From: Hippophae tibetana
Lineage: Eukaryota; Streptophyta; Magnoliopsida; Rosales; Elaeagnaceae
Direction: 5' to 3'
DNA: 64,000 nt
Assembly: GCA_037013495.1 (NCBI GenBank)
Contig: CM072811.1
Coordinates: 27,861,659-27,925,658 of the forward strand
The notes below the pieces were generated by a model. The model was given only the letters and a program-made list of their open reading frames with translations, made no database searches and was not told the DNA's origin. Shown here in pieces: positions 1 to 10,122 of the stretch. A program made the position numbers and the translations under genes. The first letter of the stretch is position 1. Each line of letters opens with the position of its first letter.

Positions 1-730
1 AACAAAAACTATAACACATGGGCAACATGTATGGAGTCATACCTACAAGTTCAAGACTTGTGTGAGGTTGTTAGTGGTGACGAAGTTACACAACCAACAA
101 CGAAAGATGCAAATGGAATCTTGCAGAAGTGGAAAATTAAAGCAGGTAAAATGATGTTTACTTTAAAGATCACATTTGAAGAAGAAATGTTGGAGCACAT
201 TTGAGATGTCAAAACACCAAAGAAAGCATAGGACATTCTTGATACGCTCTTTTCAAATAAGAATAATACAAGACTATAACTTCTTAAGAACGAGTTGTTA
301 TCGATGGTGCAACATGCCATGATTATTTCCTAGTACTTTCACAAGTAAAATCGTTATGCCATAAAATTTTAGATTTAGATTTGAAAGCTCCTATTGGGGA
401 AACCAAGATAAAGAGAATAATTATCCATGGTTTAAGACCTAAATATCGAAGGTTTGTTATCGCTATACAAGGATGGCCGACACAACCATCTCTTGTTAAG
501 TTTGAGAATTTGCTAGCCAGTTAAGAAGTTATGGTTAAGAAAATGAGAGGAATCTTACTGAAGGGTGAAGAAGAAGCACTCTATACCAGCAAAAGCAGAG
601 GCACTTTCAAGCTGTACAATGAAATTGGATCTAATAAGGATGGCGACAAAGGAAAAATTTCTCAAGGAAATGAAGGCTTTCATCCAAGGGGGCTTGGAAG
701 AATTGCAGTAGCAGTAGAAAATTTGATGGT
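1..730 (+). pseudogene. Ty1/copia gag fragment, 5' part (decayed)
   Basis: Conceptual translation in shifting plus-strand frames gives a copia Gag of the UBN2 type. It contains a W-x-x-C-M-E-S-Y-L stretch near 16-55, LKAPIGE near 385-405 and IIHGLRPKYRRFV near 418-458, and continues to a basic region ending in S-S-R-K-F-D-G at 710-730. Several stops (about 202, 230, 522) and a frameshift after 530 break it, so no Gag can be made. The reading resumes with its CCHC zinc knuckle at 2700, after a solo LTR inserted at 730/731. The 5' LTR and the Gag N-terminus lie before the window. The family is clear from the order of motifs; exact element naming is not possible here. Confidence 0.85.
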
Positions 731-1218
731 TGATAACTGTATTTTATATAGTTATGTTCATCTATTTTATTTATTATAATTGTTAGTTTTTTGACATTTT
801 TAGTTAATTTTAGTTAAATAAATTAATAATTACTATTTATTTATTAAAGAATATATTTTTAAGAAAATTAAAGAATTTTAATCGAAAACATACTTAATTG
901 CAAATTTATATCTGAAAATATAATTTAAAATGAAAGAGTGTTTAATTGCAATTAATAAAAGTCTAAAATATAATTTGAATTAAAATCGAGCTTAATTTTA
1001 ATTATTAAAAGTTTAAAATTTAATTTAAATTAGAAAAAAAGGTTTAATTGTAATTAAGAAAGTTTACAATTTAATTTAAATTAGAAAATGGCTTAATTGT
1101 AATTAAATAAAGTTTAAAATTTAATTAGAATTAAATTTTAGGGCTAAAATACAATTAAGAAAAGTTTATTTTTTTGCGTAGGAGAGAAGAAGTTCACGCG
1201 CATCTATTGTATGTGTGC

Positions 1219-1667
1219 CACGTGAACCGTTAGATCAGAAAAGCAACGATAATGATGAACGCGTGTCTTTCAAACCCGACCAAATTGAATGGACGCAGGT
1301 TTTCTGGTTCACGTGGCTCGGCGCACCGTGTGGGGCCCACCTACCGCATAGGCCGGCGTGTAGGGTGGGCCCACTTGTGTCGTGGGCGTTGATCCCGTGC
1401 GGAGAAACCACATGCAATATCTCCCTTCAACCATTCAGAATCTCCCAGGTGTCCCACCATTTCTTGTAGCCAATCATGTGCTGACACGTGGCACATTTCA
1501 GTGAACGCAAAAATGCAAAATCACGCATGTGTTCTAGCATATATCCCCCACTTTTCTCGGCGCCGCTTATCACGTGCGATGCATTCCGCATGCACTCGTT
1601 CATTCCGCCAATTAAATGTTGCCATGTGTCCTACTATTTCTTGCAGTGAATCAGATCGCGACACGTG
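1219..1667. promoter_or_regulatory. Cluster of five G-boxes (CACGTG) in the solo LTR
   Basis: Palindromic CACGTG occurs at 1219-1224, 1310-1315, 1485-1490, 1571-1576 and 1662-1667. Several lie in a degenerate repeated context (GCCATGTGTCC / GACACGTGG next to a CCAATCA-like box). The stretch is much more GC-rich than its surroundings and sits 170-620 bp upstream of the LTR TATA box, where a U3 enhancer would be. G-boxes bind plant bZIP and bHLH factors; a stress- or light-responsive LTR promoter is inference. Confidence 0.65.
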
Positions 1668-1834
1668 GTTGAGTGTATTGAAAAGCAAAGTAGAAATGCA
1701 CGGCTGTCTCCCACTCATTTTTAAATAATTTTTTTAATTTAACCGTTTTTCTGACACGCGTGTGTTTTTATTTTCGATGTAAAATGTTTCTCGCATGTCT
1801 AAAAAATGTATTTTTTTAGTTGTATTTTTTAAGC

Positions 1835-1842
1835 TATAAATA
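1835..1842 (+). promoter_or_regulatory. TATA box of the solo LTR
   Basis: TATAAATA preceded by AAGC and followed by GGGCATTTATTG, downstream of the G-box cluster. It marks the likely U3/R start of transcription within the LTR. Confidence 0.6.
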
Positions 1843-2695
1843 GGGCATTTATTGCTAAAAAAGGGAGTTTTAGTTTTTGAGTTTGGTTTTTAGGTTTGTG
1901 TTCTGGATAGTGGTACACGCAGAAGCCATTTTTGGCTTTTATTGTGTTCTACGTGTGCTAAATATTTTAAAAGTAGATGAAGTTTTAATTTTTTTGTGTT
2001 CTTGAATGAAATTCCTTAACTGATGTAATTTTAATTTTTATTATGAACTAATTTAATTTTTCTAGGGTTGCATTTTATCTAAATTTATTAAGCTTGAGTT
2101 TAATTATTTTTGAATGATTTTTAAGATTTTTAATTTCTTTATTCTATTTGTGCTTAATGCTTTTGATTATTGGAAAATTTATCAAATGATCTGTGACACT
2201 TAAATAAACTTGGAAGATGCATTTTTATGTATATTACTCAGGGATAGAATAACATGTATATATGAAGGATAGGAATATATCTTTATTGTATGTGTGACCA
2301 TTTGAGAACTTAGAACGTAATGAATCTTGGTGAATTTAATTCTCATAGGAATATAGTGAATTAATTTAACGAGGTGTGTCTATACGAAGCTCGGAAGAGA
2401 TGTATGGATAAATTTAAAAAAATTTGGTTGACAAATTAAATTTACTATAAAAATATAAATCAAGAGAAAATAATATGATTCAAGTAGATTAATTTGGTGA
2501 AAATTTGCAATCCTAGATTTCTTTTATTTTGTTATAAAACTCTTTATTTAACTTGGATAAAATCATAGTGAAATAATTTTAGTAATCAACAAACTGTAGT
2601 GATAAATCTCTATGGGAACGATAATTTACTTATCAAATTTTATTACTTGTGACCGTGTATACTTGCACGTTTTATGTTCTCCAAAAGAGACAACA

Positions 2696-4843
2696 ATGGT
2701 GAATGTTACAATTGCGGGAAGATGGGTCACATGGCAAAAGATTGTTAGAGTAAAAAAAATCTTGTTGAAAGTAATATAACTACTTCCAGTTCTAAGGAAC
2801 ATAGTGAAGATGGTTGGGATGTGGAAGCATTATTCACTACAGAGGAAGAAGAATTAGCTCTTACGGTGACAACATCAAAACAGATTAACTACAAGAATGA
2901 CTAGGTTGTAGATTTAGGCTACTCAAATCATATGACGGGTGATAAACAAAAGTTGGAAAGAATATTTGAGTACAAGGGAGGTCGTGTAGTGGTGACAGCT
3001 GACAACTCAAGGTTACCGATAGCCCATATCGGTAAGATGATATTTATGCCTCGATATAATACTAACCAGGTACCACTTTAAGATGTTTATCATGTCCCAA
3101 GAATGAAGAAAAACTTGCTATCTGTGGCTCAATTGACATCATCAAGCCATTATGTCTTGTTCGGTCCCTGAGACGTGAAGATGTGTCTTGATCTCAAAAT
3201 CTTAGAAACATCGACAATGAAAGGGCAACTATTGGAATCAGTCTACGTGATGTCAACAGAATCTGTATATGTAGATAGGACAAGAAGAAATGAGACAGCA
3301 TATCTATGGCATATGTGGTTAGGTCATGTTAGCTATTCCAAGCTAAATGTGATGATGAAAAATTCAATGCTTAAAGGGCTTCCTTAACTAGATGTGCGAA
3401 CATACACAGTCTATGCAGGATGCGAGTATGGTAAAACTCACCAATTACCATATGAGGAATCAAAGTTTAAAGCAAAATAACCATTGGAGTTAGTTCACTC
3501 TGATGTATTCGGGTTTGTTAAGGAACCATTAATTGGCGGTATACGATACTTAGTGACATTCATTGACGACTTCTCAAGGTATGCATGGGTTGTCTTTATG
3601 AAAGAAAAATCTGACAGATTTTCAAAGTTTAGAGAGTCAACTGAAGGAGAAATAGGAAAGAAGATCTGTTGCTTGCATACAGACAATGGCGAAAAGTAAA
3701 GCTCAAGCGAGTTCTCTCAATACCTAAAGAAATTTTGAATACATCATCAGTACATTTGTGCCAACATGCCACAACAAAATGGTGTAGTAGAGAGAAAGAA
3801 CCAACATCTTGCAAAAAATTGTCGAAGTATGCTACATGAAAAGAATGTACCTGGGAGGTTTTGGGTTGAAGCGATGAGGACTGCAACCTTTGTGATCAAC
3901 AAACTTCCTCAACCAAGGTTAGGATTTGTTTCACCCTTTGAGAAACTGCAGAACATGAAACCTACAGTTAGCTACTTTCAAGTATTTGGTTGTGTATGTT
4001 ATGTATTTGTTCCGGATCATTTATGGAGAAAATTTGACAAGAAAGTTGTTAGATGTATCCTTGTGGGATATGATAGCCAGAGAAAGGGGTGAAAATGTTA
4101 CAATCCAACGAGTGGAAGATGTTACACTTTACAAGTTTTGTGTTTGATGAAGCATCTTCTTGGTGGTCTTCAGAGAAGAAGGCTTTGCTAGATTCGAGAG
4201 AATTTGGAGACAAGCTATAACAAAAGATGTAGGAGTATACTATTCAACTCCAACCAAGTTTAGATGAATCCAAAGATCCAAATGATGATGATACTGAACA
4301 AAAAGTAACTCAGAATCCTTGGCAAATTGGCATATATCAATAACTAAATGAAGAAGATGGGCCTACTGAAATGGAAGAATCAACTCCACAATCTCAACTC
4401 CGTAGGTCAACAAGAACCCGAAGGAAAAATCCCAAATATGCCAATACATCCATAGTTGAAGAAGCAATAGAACCTAAGATGTTCAAAGAAGCATCGCAAA
4501 GATCTGAGTGGATGGTAGCTATGAAAGAAGAGATTGATGCACTTCAACAAAATCAAACTTAAGATCTAGTGCGAAAACTAGGAGATGTGAAACCCATATC
4601 CTATAAGTGGATTTACAAGATAAAGCATCATCCAGATGGGTCAATTGAGAGATATAAGGAACGATTGGTAGCTCGTGGTTTCTCTCAATAGTATGGACTA
4701 GACTATGATGAAACGTTTAGTCCAATGGCGAAACTTACAACTGTATGAGTCTTACTTGCACTTGCAGCCAACAAAGACTAGAATTTATGGCAAATGGATG
4801 TGAAGAATGCTTTTCTTCATGGAGAGTTGGTGTTGAGGAGGAG
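2696..4843 (+). pseudogene. Ty1/copia pol fragment: zinc knuckle, protease, integrase, start of RT
   Basis: This continues the element that starts at position 1. In order it has a CCHC knuckle (CYNCGKMGHMAKDC, 2704-2745), an aspartic protease region near 2900-3150 (the active-site aspartate of the D-S-G motif is changed to D-L-G and the preceding W is a stop), the GAG-pre-integrase domain near 3290-3470, an integrase core 3484-4080 ([20 protein letters not shown]) and the start of a copia reverse transcriptase 4480-4830 (KARLVARG-like, NAFLHGEL). Stops and frameshifts occur throughout. After NAFLHGEL the reading jumps straight to a purine-rich tract and the LTR, so most of RT and all RNase H are deleted. 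Confidence 0.85.
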
Positions 4844-5337
4844 TGTTGAAAATCAACACCAACCCAATAAATGAAGTGATTGAAGAATGTAGGAAAATAA
4901 ATGGAATGGTTGAAGGATGTAGGAAAATAAATGGAATGGTTGAAGGATGTAGAAAAAAAGAAGTGTGTAGATAATATTTGTGTGAATAGAATTATTTCTT
5001 AGTTTTATATTTGTGTGGTGTAGATTGCATGATGAGTACTATTAATAGCATACATTCCATTTGGTTTAATCATCCCATCAAAAACAAATAAATTTTTGTA
5101 TTCTTAGTTTGAATGTGAGTTGAGTGTTTGTATTTCTCTTCGATATACAAGTTTCCTTTGAAAAGTGTTATAGTATTTTTTATTGTGTGTATAATACAAG
5201 TAGTTTGTTTACTTATTTGGATCAGTTATTAGTAAATTTAGAGTTATGTATTTTAAATTTTAGTAACATATTTTTCATTTCAAAGGCATTTAGTTGGTTT
5301 TTAGGTTCAAGGTAAATGTTAATCGACTAATTTAACA
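4844..5337 (+). mobile_element. Copia LTR (about 494 bp)
   Basis: It starts TGTTGAAAATCAACACC just after a purine tract (TTGAGGAGGAG, 4833-4843), as a 3' LTR does, and ends ..AACA at 5337. An imperfect 30 bp unit (GTTGAAGGATGTAGGAAAAT..) is repeated about three times at 4878-4955. The sequence just beyond the end, TTGGGTGG, looks like the start of a copia primer-binding site (normally followed by TATCAGAGC), which would be expected after a 5' LTR rather than a 3' one. Confidence 0.65.
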
Positions 5338-5561
5338 TTGGGTGGCAAGTTATTTACATGAAGGGTTATGACGGTGCTTATAATTGTAGACTAGTGGTGA
5401 GCAAAATATCCGATCAAATCAGAAAAAATTGAGTGGTATCGATCCGAAGTCGAATCAGATTCGGAATGGATTTTATCAATCTGCTCAAATTCGGATTCAG
5501 ATTAAGATTGAAAATATTCAAATTCGAATAATCCAATCTGATCCGATACATTTATATATTA

Positions 5562-5593
<32 letters not shown>

Positions 5594-5749
5594 ATAATAA
5601 TAATTAATAAACCTAATTATCTAACCTAACTTATTAAATCTAATATAGCCGACAACATCTCTTAACACAAAACCTAATTGTTTTTTTGCAAGATGCCTCC
5701 ATCTTTCTCTCTCCCTCTATCTCTCTCTCTGCCTCCATTGCTGGTTTCA

Positions 5750-6000
5750 GGTTCTGTTGTTCGATGTTTCTACTGCTCGTTGTTCTGTTGCTTGGTGTTC
5801 TGCTACTCGTTGTTCTGTTGCTCGTTGTTCTACTACTCATCGTTCTACTGCTTGATGTTCTGTTGCTCACCGCTCTATTGTTACGTCTCTATTGTTGTCG
5901 CTCTACTATCGCCGCTCTATTGTTTCCCCTCTGTTTTTTCCGCTCTACTGTCGCACCTCTACTACCACACCTCTGATGTTCCTGCTCTATTGTTTCCCCT
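5750..6000. repeat. GTTCTGTTGCTCGTT-type minisatellite in the hAT 5' region
   Basis: About ten imperfect copies of a 12-24 bp unit (variants of TGTTCTGTTGCTCGT) run in tandem. The region is open in several frames and yields Leu/Val- or Ser-Arg-Thr-repetitive peptides that are by-products of the repeat, not genes. Confidence 0.65.
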
Positions 6001-6693
6001 ATGTTGTCACACCTTTGCTGTCGTCAGTCACAGCTCATCGGTTGCTACTCACCAGTCTTTGCTCTACCATCGCTGCTTGTTGTTCGGTGTACACCTGTAA
6101 TCTGTCTTTGTTCGTTGTTCGCTCCTGTCACTTTTCGTTGTTCTTCATCATCCTGCATAAAAGGTTATATTTGTTTGAACTTTTTTCTTTTTCTAAATTT
6201 TGATTTCAGATCTAATATTCAAATGCTCTGGTTTGGTTGTTATTAATAGTTATTACTTTTGTTTCAAATGGATGTGTGAAGCAAGAAGCTATCTAGAACA
6301 TATTGTGTGATTTACTATTTTCTTATAATAATTTTCAAGAGCTATAAGATGAAATTACGAGTCTGAGTGGAAATGTGATGGTATTGTAGGACAAAAATTG
6401 GGTGACATTATAAGAAAACTTTGAACTGTCATAACTTTGTGCTGGGAGGTCTATTTTAGACGAATTGTTTTTTGATTCCATGTAAATTTTCGATATCTAG
6501 GCACGGAAAACTGCCAAAGGCGGTTTGTCCAGAAATTTTCATGCTTTAATTGAGTTACAAAATTTTTTAAGCTATTTTTAAAATATCGAGGTCTATTAAT
6601 ATTGAACAATCTTGTCCAACATCACCCCACATTTATGTGCACATTTTTACAATTATTTATTGCAAATTTCTAATATTTTTTTCTACAACTATA

Positions 6694-8764
6694 CAGATGA
6701 CTTTAGATGAAGATAAGGATACACTTTATGTGATTGATGAAGTAAATAAGGATGAAAGTGCAACACAACCAACTCAAGAAAAAGATTATGTAAGTACTCC
6801 AATTCCTGACATTTGCATTGATTCTAAAGAAGAAGGTAAAAAAGTTTCCTCTAGATCTAGTAGTGAAGCATGAACTCATTTTACCATAGAAAGGGTAGGG
6901 CAACATCGCAAAGCTATATGAAAATATTGTAAGAAACAATATAAGTATGTGTCAAGCAAATCTGGCACGTCAAATTTGCTTGCACACATTGCCATTGAAT
7001 GTGATAAGTTTCCCGGTAGAGTTTTTAAGAAACAAAAAACTTTAGCTTTCCATAAGGAAGGAAGTCTTGTACCTCATAGTTTTAATGTTGAAAGATGTAG
7101 AGAAAAATTGGTAAGGATGATAATAAAAGACGAATTTTCATTTATTATCGTAAAAGGTGAAGGATTTAAGGAGTTTATTGAAGAGCTACAACCTTTGTTT
7201 AAAATCCCTTCTCGGTGGACTATTGTAAGAGATTTCTTGAATTTATACGTTACTAAAAGAGTAAAATTGACAAAGTTTTTGAATAGAACTAGTAAAAAAA
7301 TATGTCTTACCACTGATACATGGACATCTTGTCAGAATTTATGTTATATGTGTTTAACTACTCATTTTGTTGATAATGGTTGGAATTTATAAAAGAGAAT
7401 CTTGAACTTTTGTCAAGTTCCAAATCATAAAGGTGATACACTTGGTAGAGCGATTGATGCATGTTTGTTAGATTGGGGCATTGATAGGATATTATGTATT
7501 ACAATTGATAATAAAAGTTATAATGATATTGCAATTACTTATTTGAAAAAATATGTTAATGGTTGGGGTAATGCAATTTTAGAATCAAAACACTTGCACA
7601 TGCGATGTGGTGCACATATTCTGAATTTAATTGTTGAGTAGGGTTTGAAAGAGTATAACATATCAATAAATAAGATTTGTGCTATTGTAAGATACGTGAG
7701 AGGATCACTAATTAGACTACAAAAATTTAAGAGTGTTGTTGAAATGGAAAAACTCTTTACTCAAAAACTTGTTTGTTTAGATGTTACGACAAGGTGGAAT
7801 TTAACTTATTTGATGTTGGATTCTGCAATTTATTTTCAAAAATCATTTGAAAGGTTAAAGATCACTGATTTGAGGTACTATCAAGAGTTTTGTCGAGATG
7901 AAATTAAACAAGCTCCAACTATAATGGATTAGGATAATGCTAGATATTTTGTCCAATTTTTGAAATTATTTTATGAAGCAACATTATTGTTTTCTGGATC
8001 TTTGTATGTGATTTCTAATTTCTTCTTGGATCGTATTTTTTTTATTCATGATCAACTGGATATGTGGAGTAAATGTGAGGATTACATTATGATGAAGATG
8101 GCTAGTGATATGAAGGTAAAGTTTGACAAATATTGGGGAGGAATATATAAAATGAATATGATGATATTTGTGGCTATTTTACTTGATCCTAGGCATAAAG
8201 AGTGTTCTTTACATCTAAGTTTGCTAGAATTGTGTAATGGGGATGAGATTGAGGCATCAATGAGTTCAAAAATGGTGAAAAAAAACTTTGGAAGATATGT
8301 ACAAGGAGTATCATAGAACTTATTTTCCATCAAACACAGAAGAATCTTCTCTACCTTTAGAAATGAGTACAAAAGGTTTTGGTTTAGAAACAGATGCATT
8401 CCAACTTTATGCTTCTCGTAAGAGAAAGCATTTAAAAGAAGTTCATACTATGGAAAACAAATCTGAGTTGGAAAAATACTTACAAGAAGCATTGGTTGAT
8501 ATGGATGATGATAAATTTGATCTTTTAAGTTGGTGGAATATTCATTCCTCAAGATTTAAGATTTTATCTTTGATAGCTCGAGATGTATTGATCATACTGG
8601 TATCTATTGTAGCATCTGAATCTGCATTTTCTACTCGTGGTCGTACAATTAGTCCATATAGAAGTTTCTTATCTTCTAAAATTGTACAATCTTTGATTTG
8701 CACTCAAAATTGGATTCATTCATCTCCAATCATTAATATTCACTTGATGAAATTTAGCCTCTAG
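6694..8764 (+). pseudogene. hAT transposase (BED finger to dimerisation domain), broken
   Basis: The reading starts at ATG 6697 with an acidic N-terminus, then a BED zinc-finger region (6870-7010; KYCKKQYKY..SGTSNLLAHI..C) in which an upstream position is a TGA stop, then the catalytic-domain segments (TTDTWTSCQNLCYMCLTTHF near 7310; ITIDNKSYND near 7500; HMRCGAHILNLIV near 7597) and the C-terminal hAT dimerisation domain (ASESAFSTRGRTISPYRS, about 8605-8665). In-frame stops at about 6871, 6919, 7390, 7639 and 7930 and a frameshift near 8290 mean it is dead. The order and motifs are those of plant Ac/Tag-type hAT transposases. Confidence 0.85.
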
Positions 8765-9097
8765 AATCAAGTATATTGCATAAAACTTTCAAATATATAT
8801 TTTGAATATATATAGATTTATTTGTTATCAAATATATATTATTATGTTTATTAGCTCATTATTTATGTATATTTTTAACTTTTTTAATTTTTCTTCGTAC
8901 AAATGTTTTTGATGGTATTGGTGACTTAAACCTTAAATTATTATCAAAAAAGTTATTGTTATTATTAATTTTGGAGAGTGAAGTTAATTTATGTAATTGA
9001 TATTTAATTTTTTAGAGTTAAATTATGTAATTGATGTTAAATTTTTTTCTTTTTGATTATTTTTGTTGAATTATTTTTAATCATGTTGTCACCTACT

Positions 9098-9426
9098 AGG
9101 GGTGTCCATGGTCCGGTTTGGTCCGTTTTTTTCTAAAAAAAATTTAACCGGATCGGACCGTTCATATTACTCGGTGCGGACCGAACCGGACCGTTTGAAA
9201 CGGTTTTAAGAAATAAAAACCGGACTGGACCGTTTGACTTATAAAACCGTTCGGTTCGATTTTTTTACCGGTTTGGTTCGATTTTTTTATAATTTAATGA
9301 AGAATAATGTAAATTTTTTAATATATTATTAAACCGGTCCGGTCCGGTTTGAACGGTTTAAAATTAATACAAACCGGACCGGACCGTTTGATTAGTAAAA
9401 CCGTTCGGTTTGATCCGGTCCGGTAT
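9098..9426. mobile_element. hAT-type MITE, GGTCCGGTTTGG family
   Basis: A 329 bp non-coding element is built of inverted and direct copies of CCGGACCGGACCG and AAACGGTTTT motifs. It starts AGGGGTGTCCATGG and ends ..GGTCCGGTAT, flanked by a perfect 8 bp repeat CACCTACT (9090-9097, 9427-9434). Part of that repeat may belong to the terminal inverted repeats (TAGGGGTG / CACCTA), so the exact border is uncertain by a few bases. A decayed relative lies at 37245-37675. Confidence 0.7.
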
Positions 9427-9765
9427 CACCTACTTTTAAATTTGTATGAAAAATATTTTTATTTTATTTTATGTAATTTTTCATTTTATATATTAAAATT
9501 ATATCAGATTTGAATTTGTTAGGATTGACATTTATAGCGGTTTGGATCAGATTGATATTTCATAATTTGTTTATTTATATAATTTTTTTAATAGATTTAA
9601 ATTAAAATTTTGACTATATCCAATCAGATTCGGATTGAATCAGATTTGGATTTATTTGTATTGACATGTATAATGTAACAGATTCAAATTGACTTAAATT
9701 TAACGATGTTAGATTTATTCGAATCTATAAAACTTACGGTTTTAAATTGATAGTAACATTGTAGA

Positions 9766-10122
9766 GAGAGCAATGCTTATATGGACGTCATTATAACATT
9801 TATAAATGCTTAGAGAGAGAGAAAAATAGATTTTAAAAGTGTGGGTAGAATTGGAAGGTTTCCAAGTAGTAAGTAGTAGGAATTAATTAATAAAATGCCT
9901 TCATTTCTATTAAAAGACAAAAAGTTTGCACGATTCTACTGCTAAGACAACCGTAGTGTCGTTGGCGTAATTTCACACGCGCGTGCATTTCTTGAACTCC
10001 CCTACCTTGCCGTCGAATTCCTTTTCACCGTTCATAGGTCGGCAACGGCCGGAAAGTTACAGGTTAAGAATAGTGAACAGCACCCAATTAAACTGTCCCT
10101 TTCGATCAAAAGATTCAAAACC
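9766..10122 (+). promoter_or_regulatory. 5' flank and leader of the 204-aa gene
   Basis: An AT-rich stretch passes at about 9930 into more GC-rich sequence leading to the ATG at 10123, as expected for promoter plus 5' UTR. AATTAATAAAATG near 9884 could serve as a TATA region. No distinctive operator is visible. Confidence 0.4.

Larger units (their letters stand above)
731..2695 (+). mobile_element. Solo LTR (1,965 bp) inserted in the copia gag
   Basis: The insertion is flanked by a perfect 5 bp duplication ATGGT (726-730 and 2696-2700). It begins TGATAACTG and ends GACAACA, giving the TG...CA ends of a retroviral LTR. Removing it and one ATGGT brings the copia Gag basic region directly against its zinc knuckle, which supports the borders. 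There is no internal domain, primer-binding site or coding sequence, so it is a solo LTR left by LTR-LTR recombination. It has a TATA box at 1835-1842. Its long size and the ACTTGCAC-containing 3' end suggest a Ty3/gypsy Tat/Ogre-like or non-autonomous relative; that assignment is inference. Confidence 0.85.
5391..9757 (+). mobile_element. hAT-superfamily transposon, decayed, about 4.4 kb
   Basis: The left end reads CTAGTGGTGAGCAAAAT, typical of plant hAT ends, followed by subterminal GATTCGGAT-type repeats that recur near the right end (9520-9650). A perfect 8 bp repeat ATTGTAGA lies at 5383-5390 and 9758-9765, the target-duplication length of hAT elements. It encloses a broken hAT transposase (6694-8764). 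The right terminus matches the left poorly, so the 3' border may have decayed or the 8 bp match may be chance. A MITE sits inside it at 9098-9426. Confidence 0.55.

Noticed and set aside
531-779. 82-codon open frame
   Set aside because: Part of the broken copia gag, continued by chance into the solo LTR.
1215-1728. Open frames on both strands in the G-box region
   Set aside because: They result from GC-rich repeat sequence in the LTR; no protein-family motif, mirrored on both strands.
5678-6203. Leu/Cys-rich open frames up to 140 codons
   Set aside because: Generated by the minisatellite; three overlapping frames and the reverse strand are open together.
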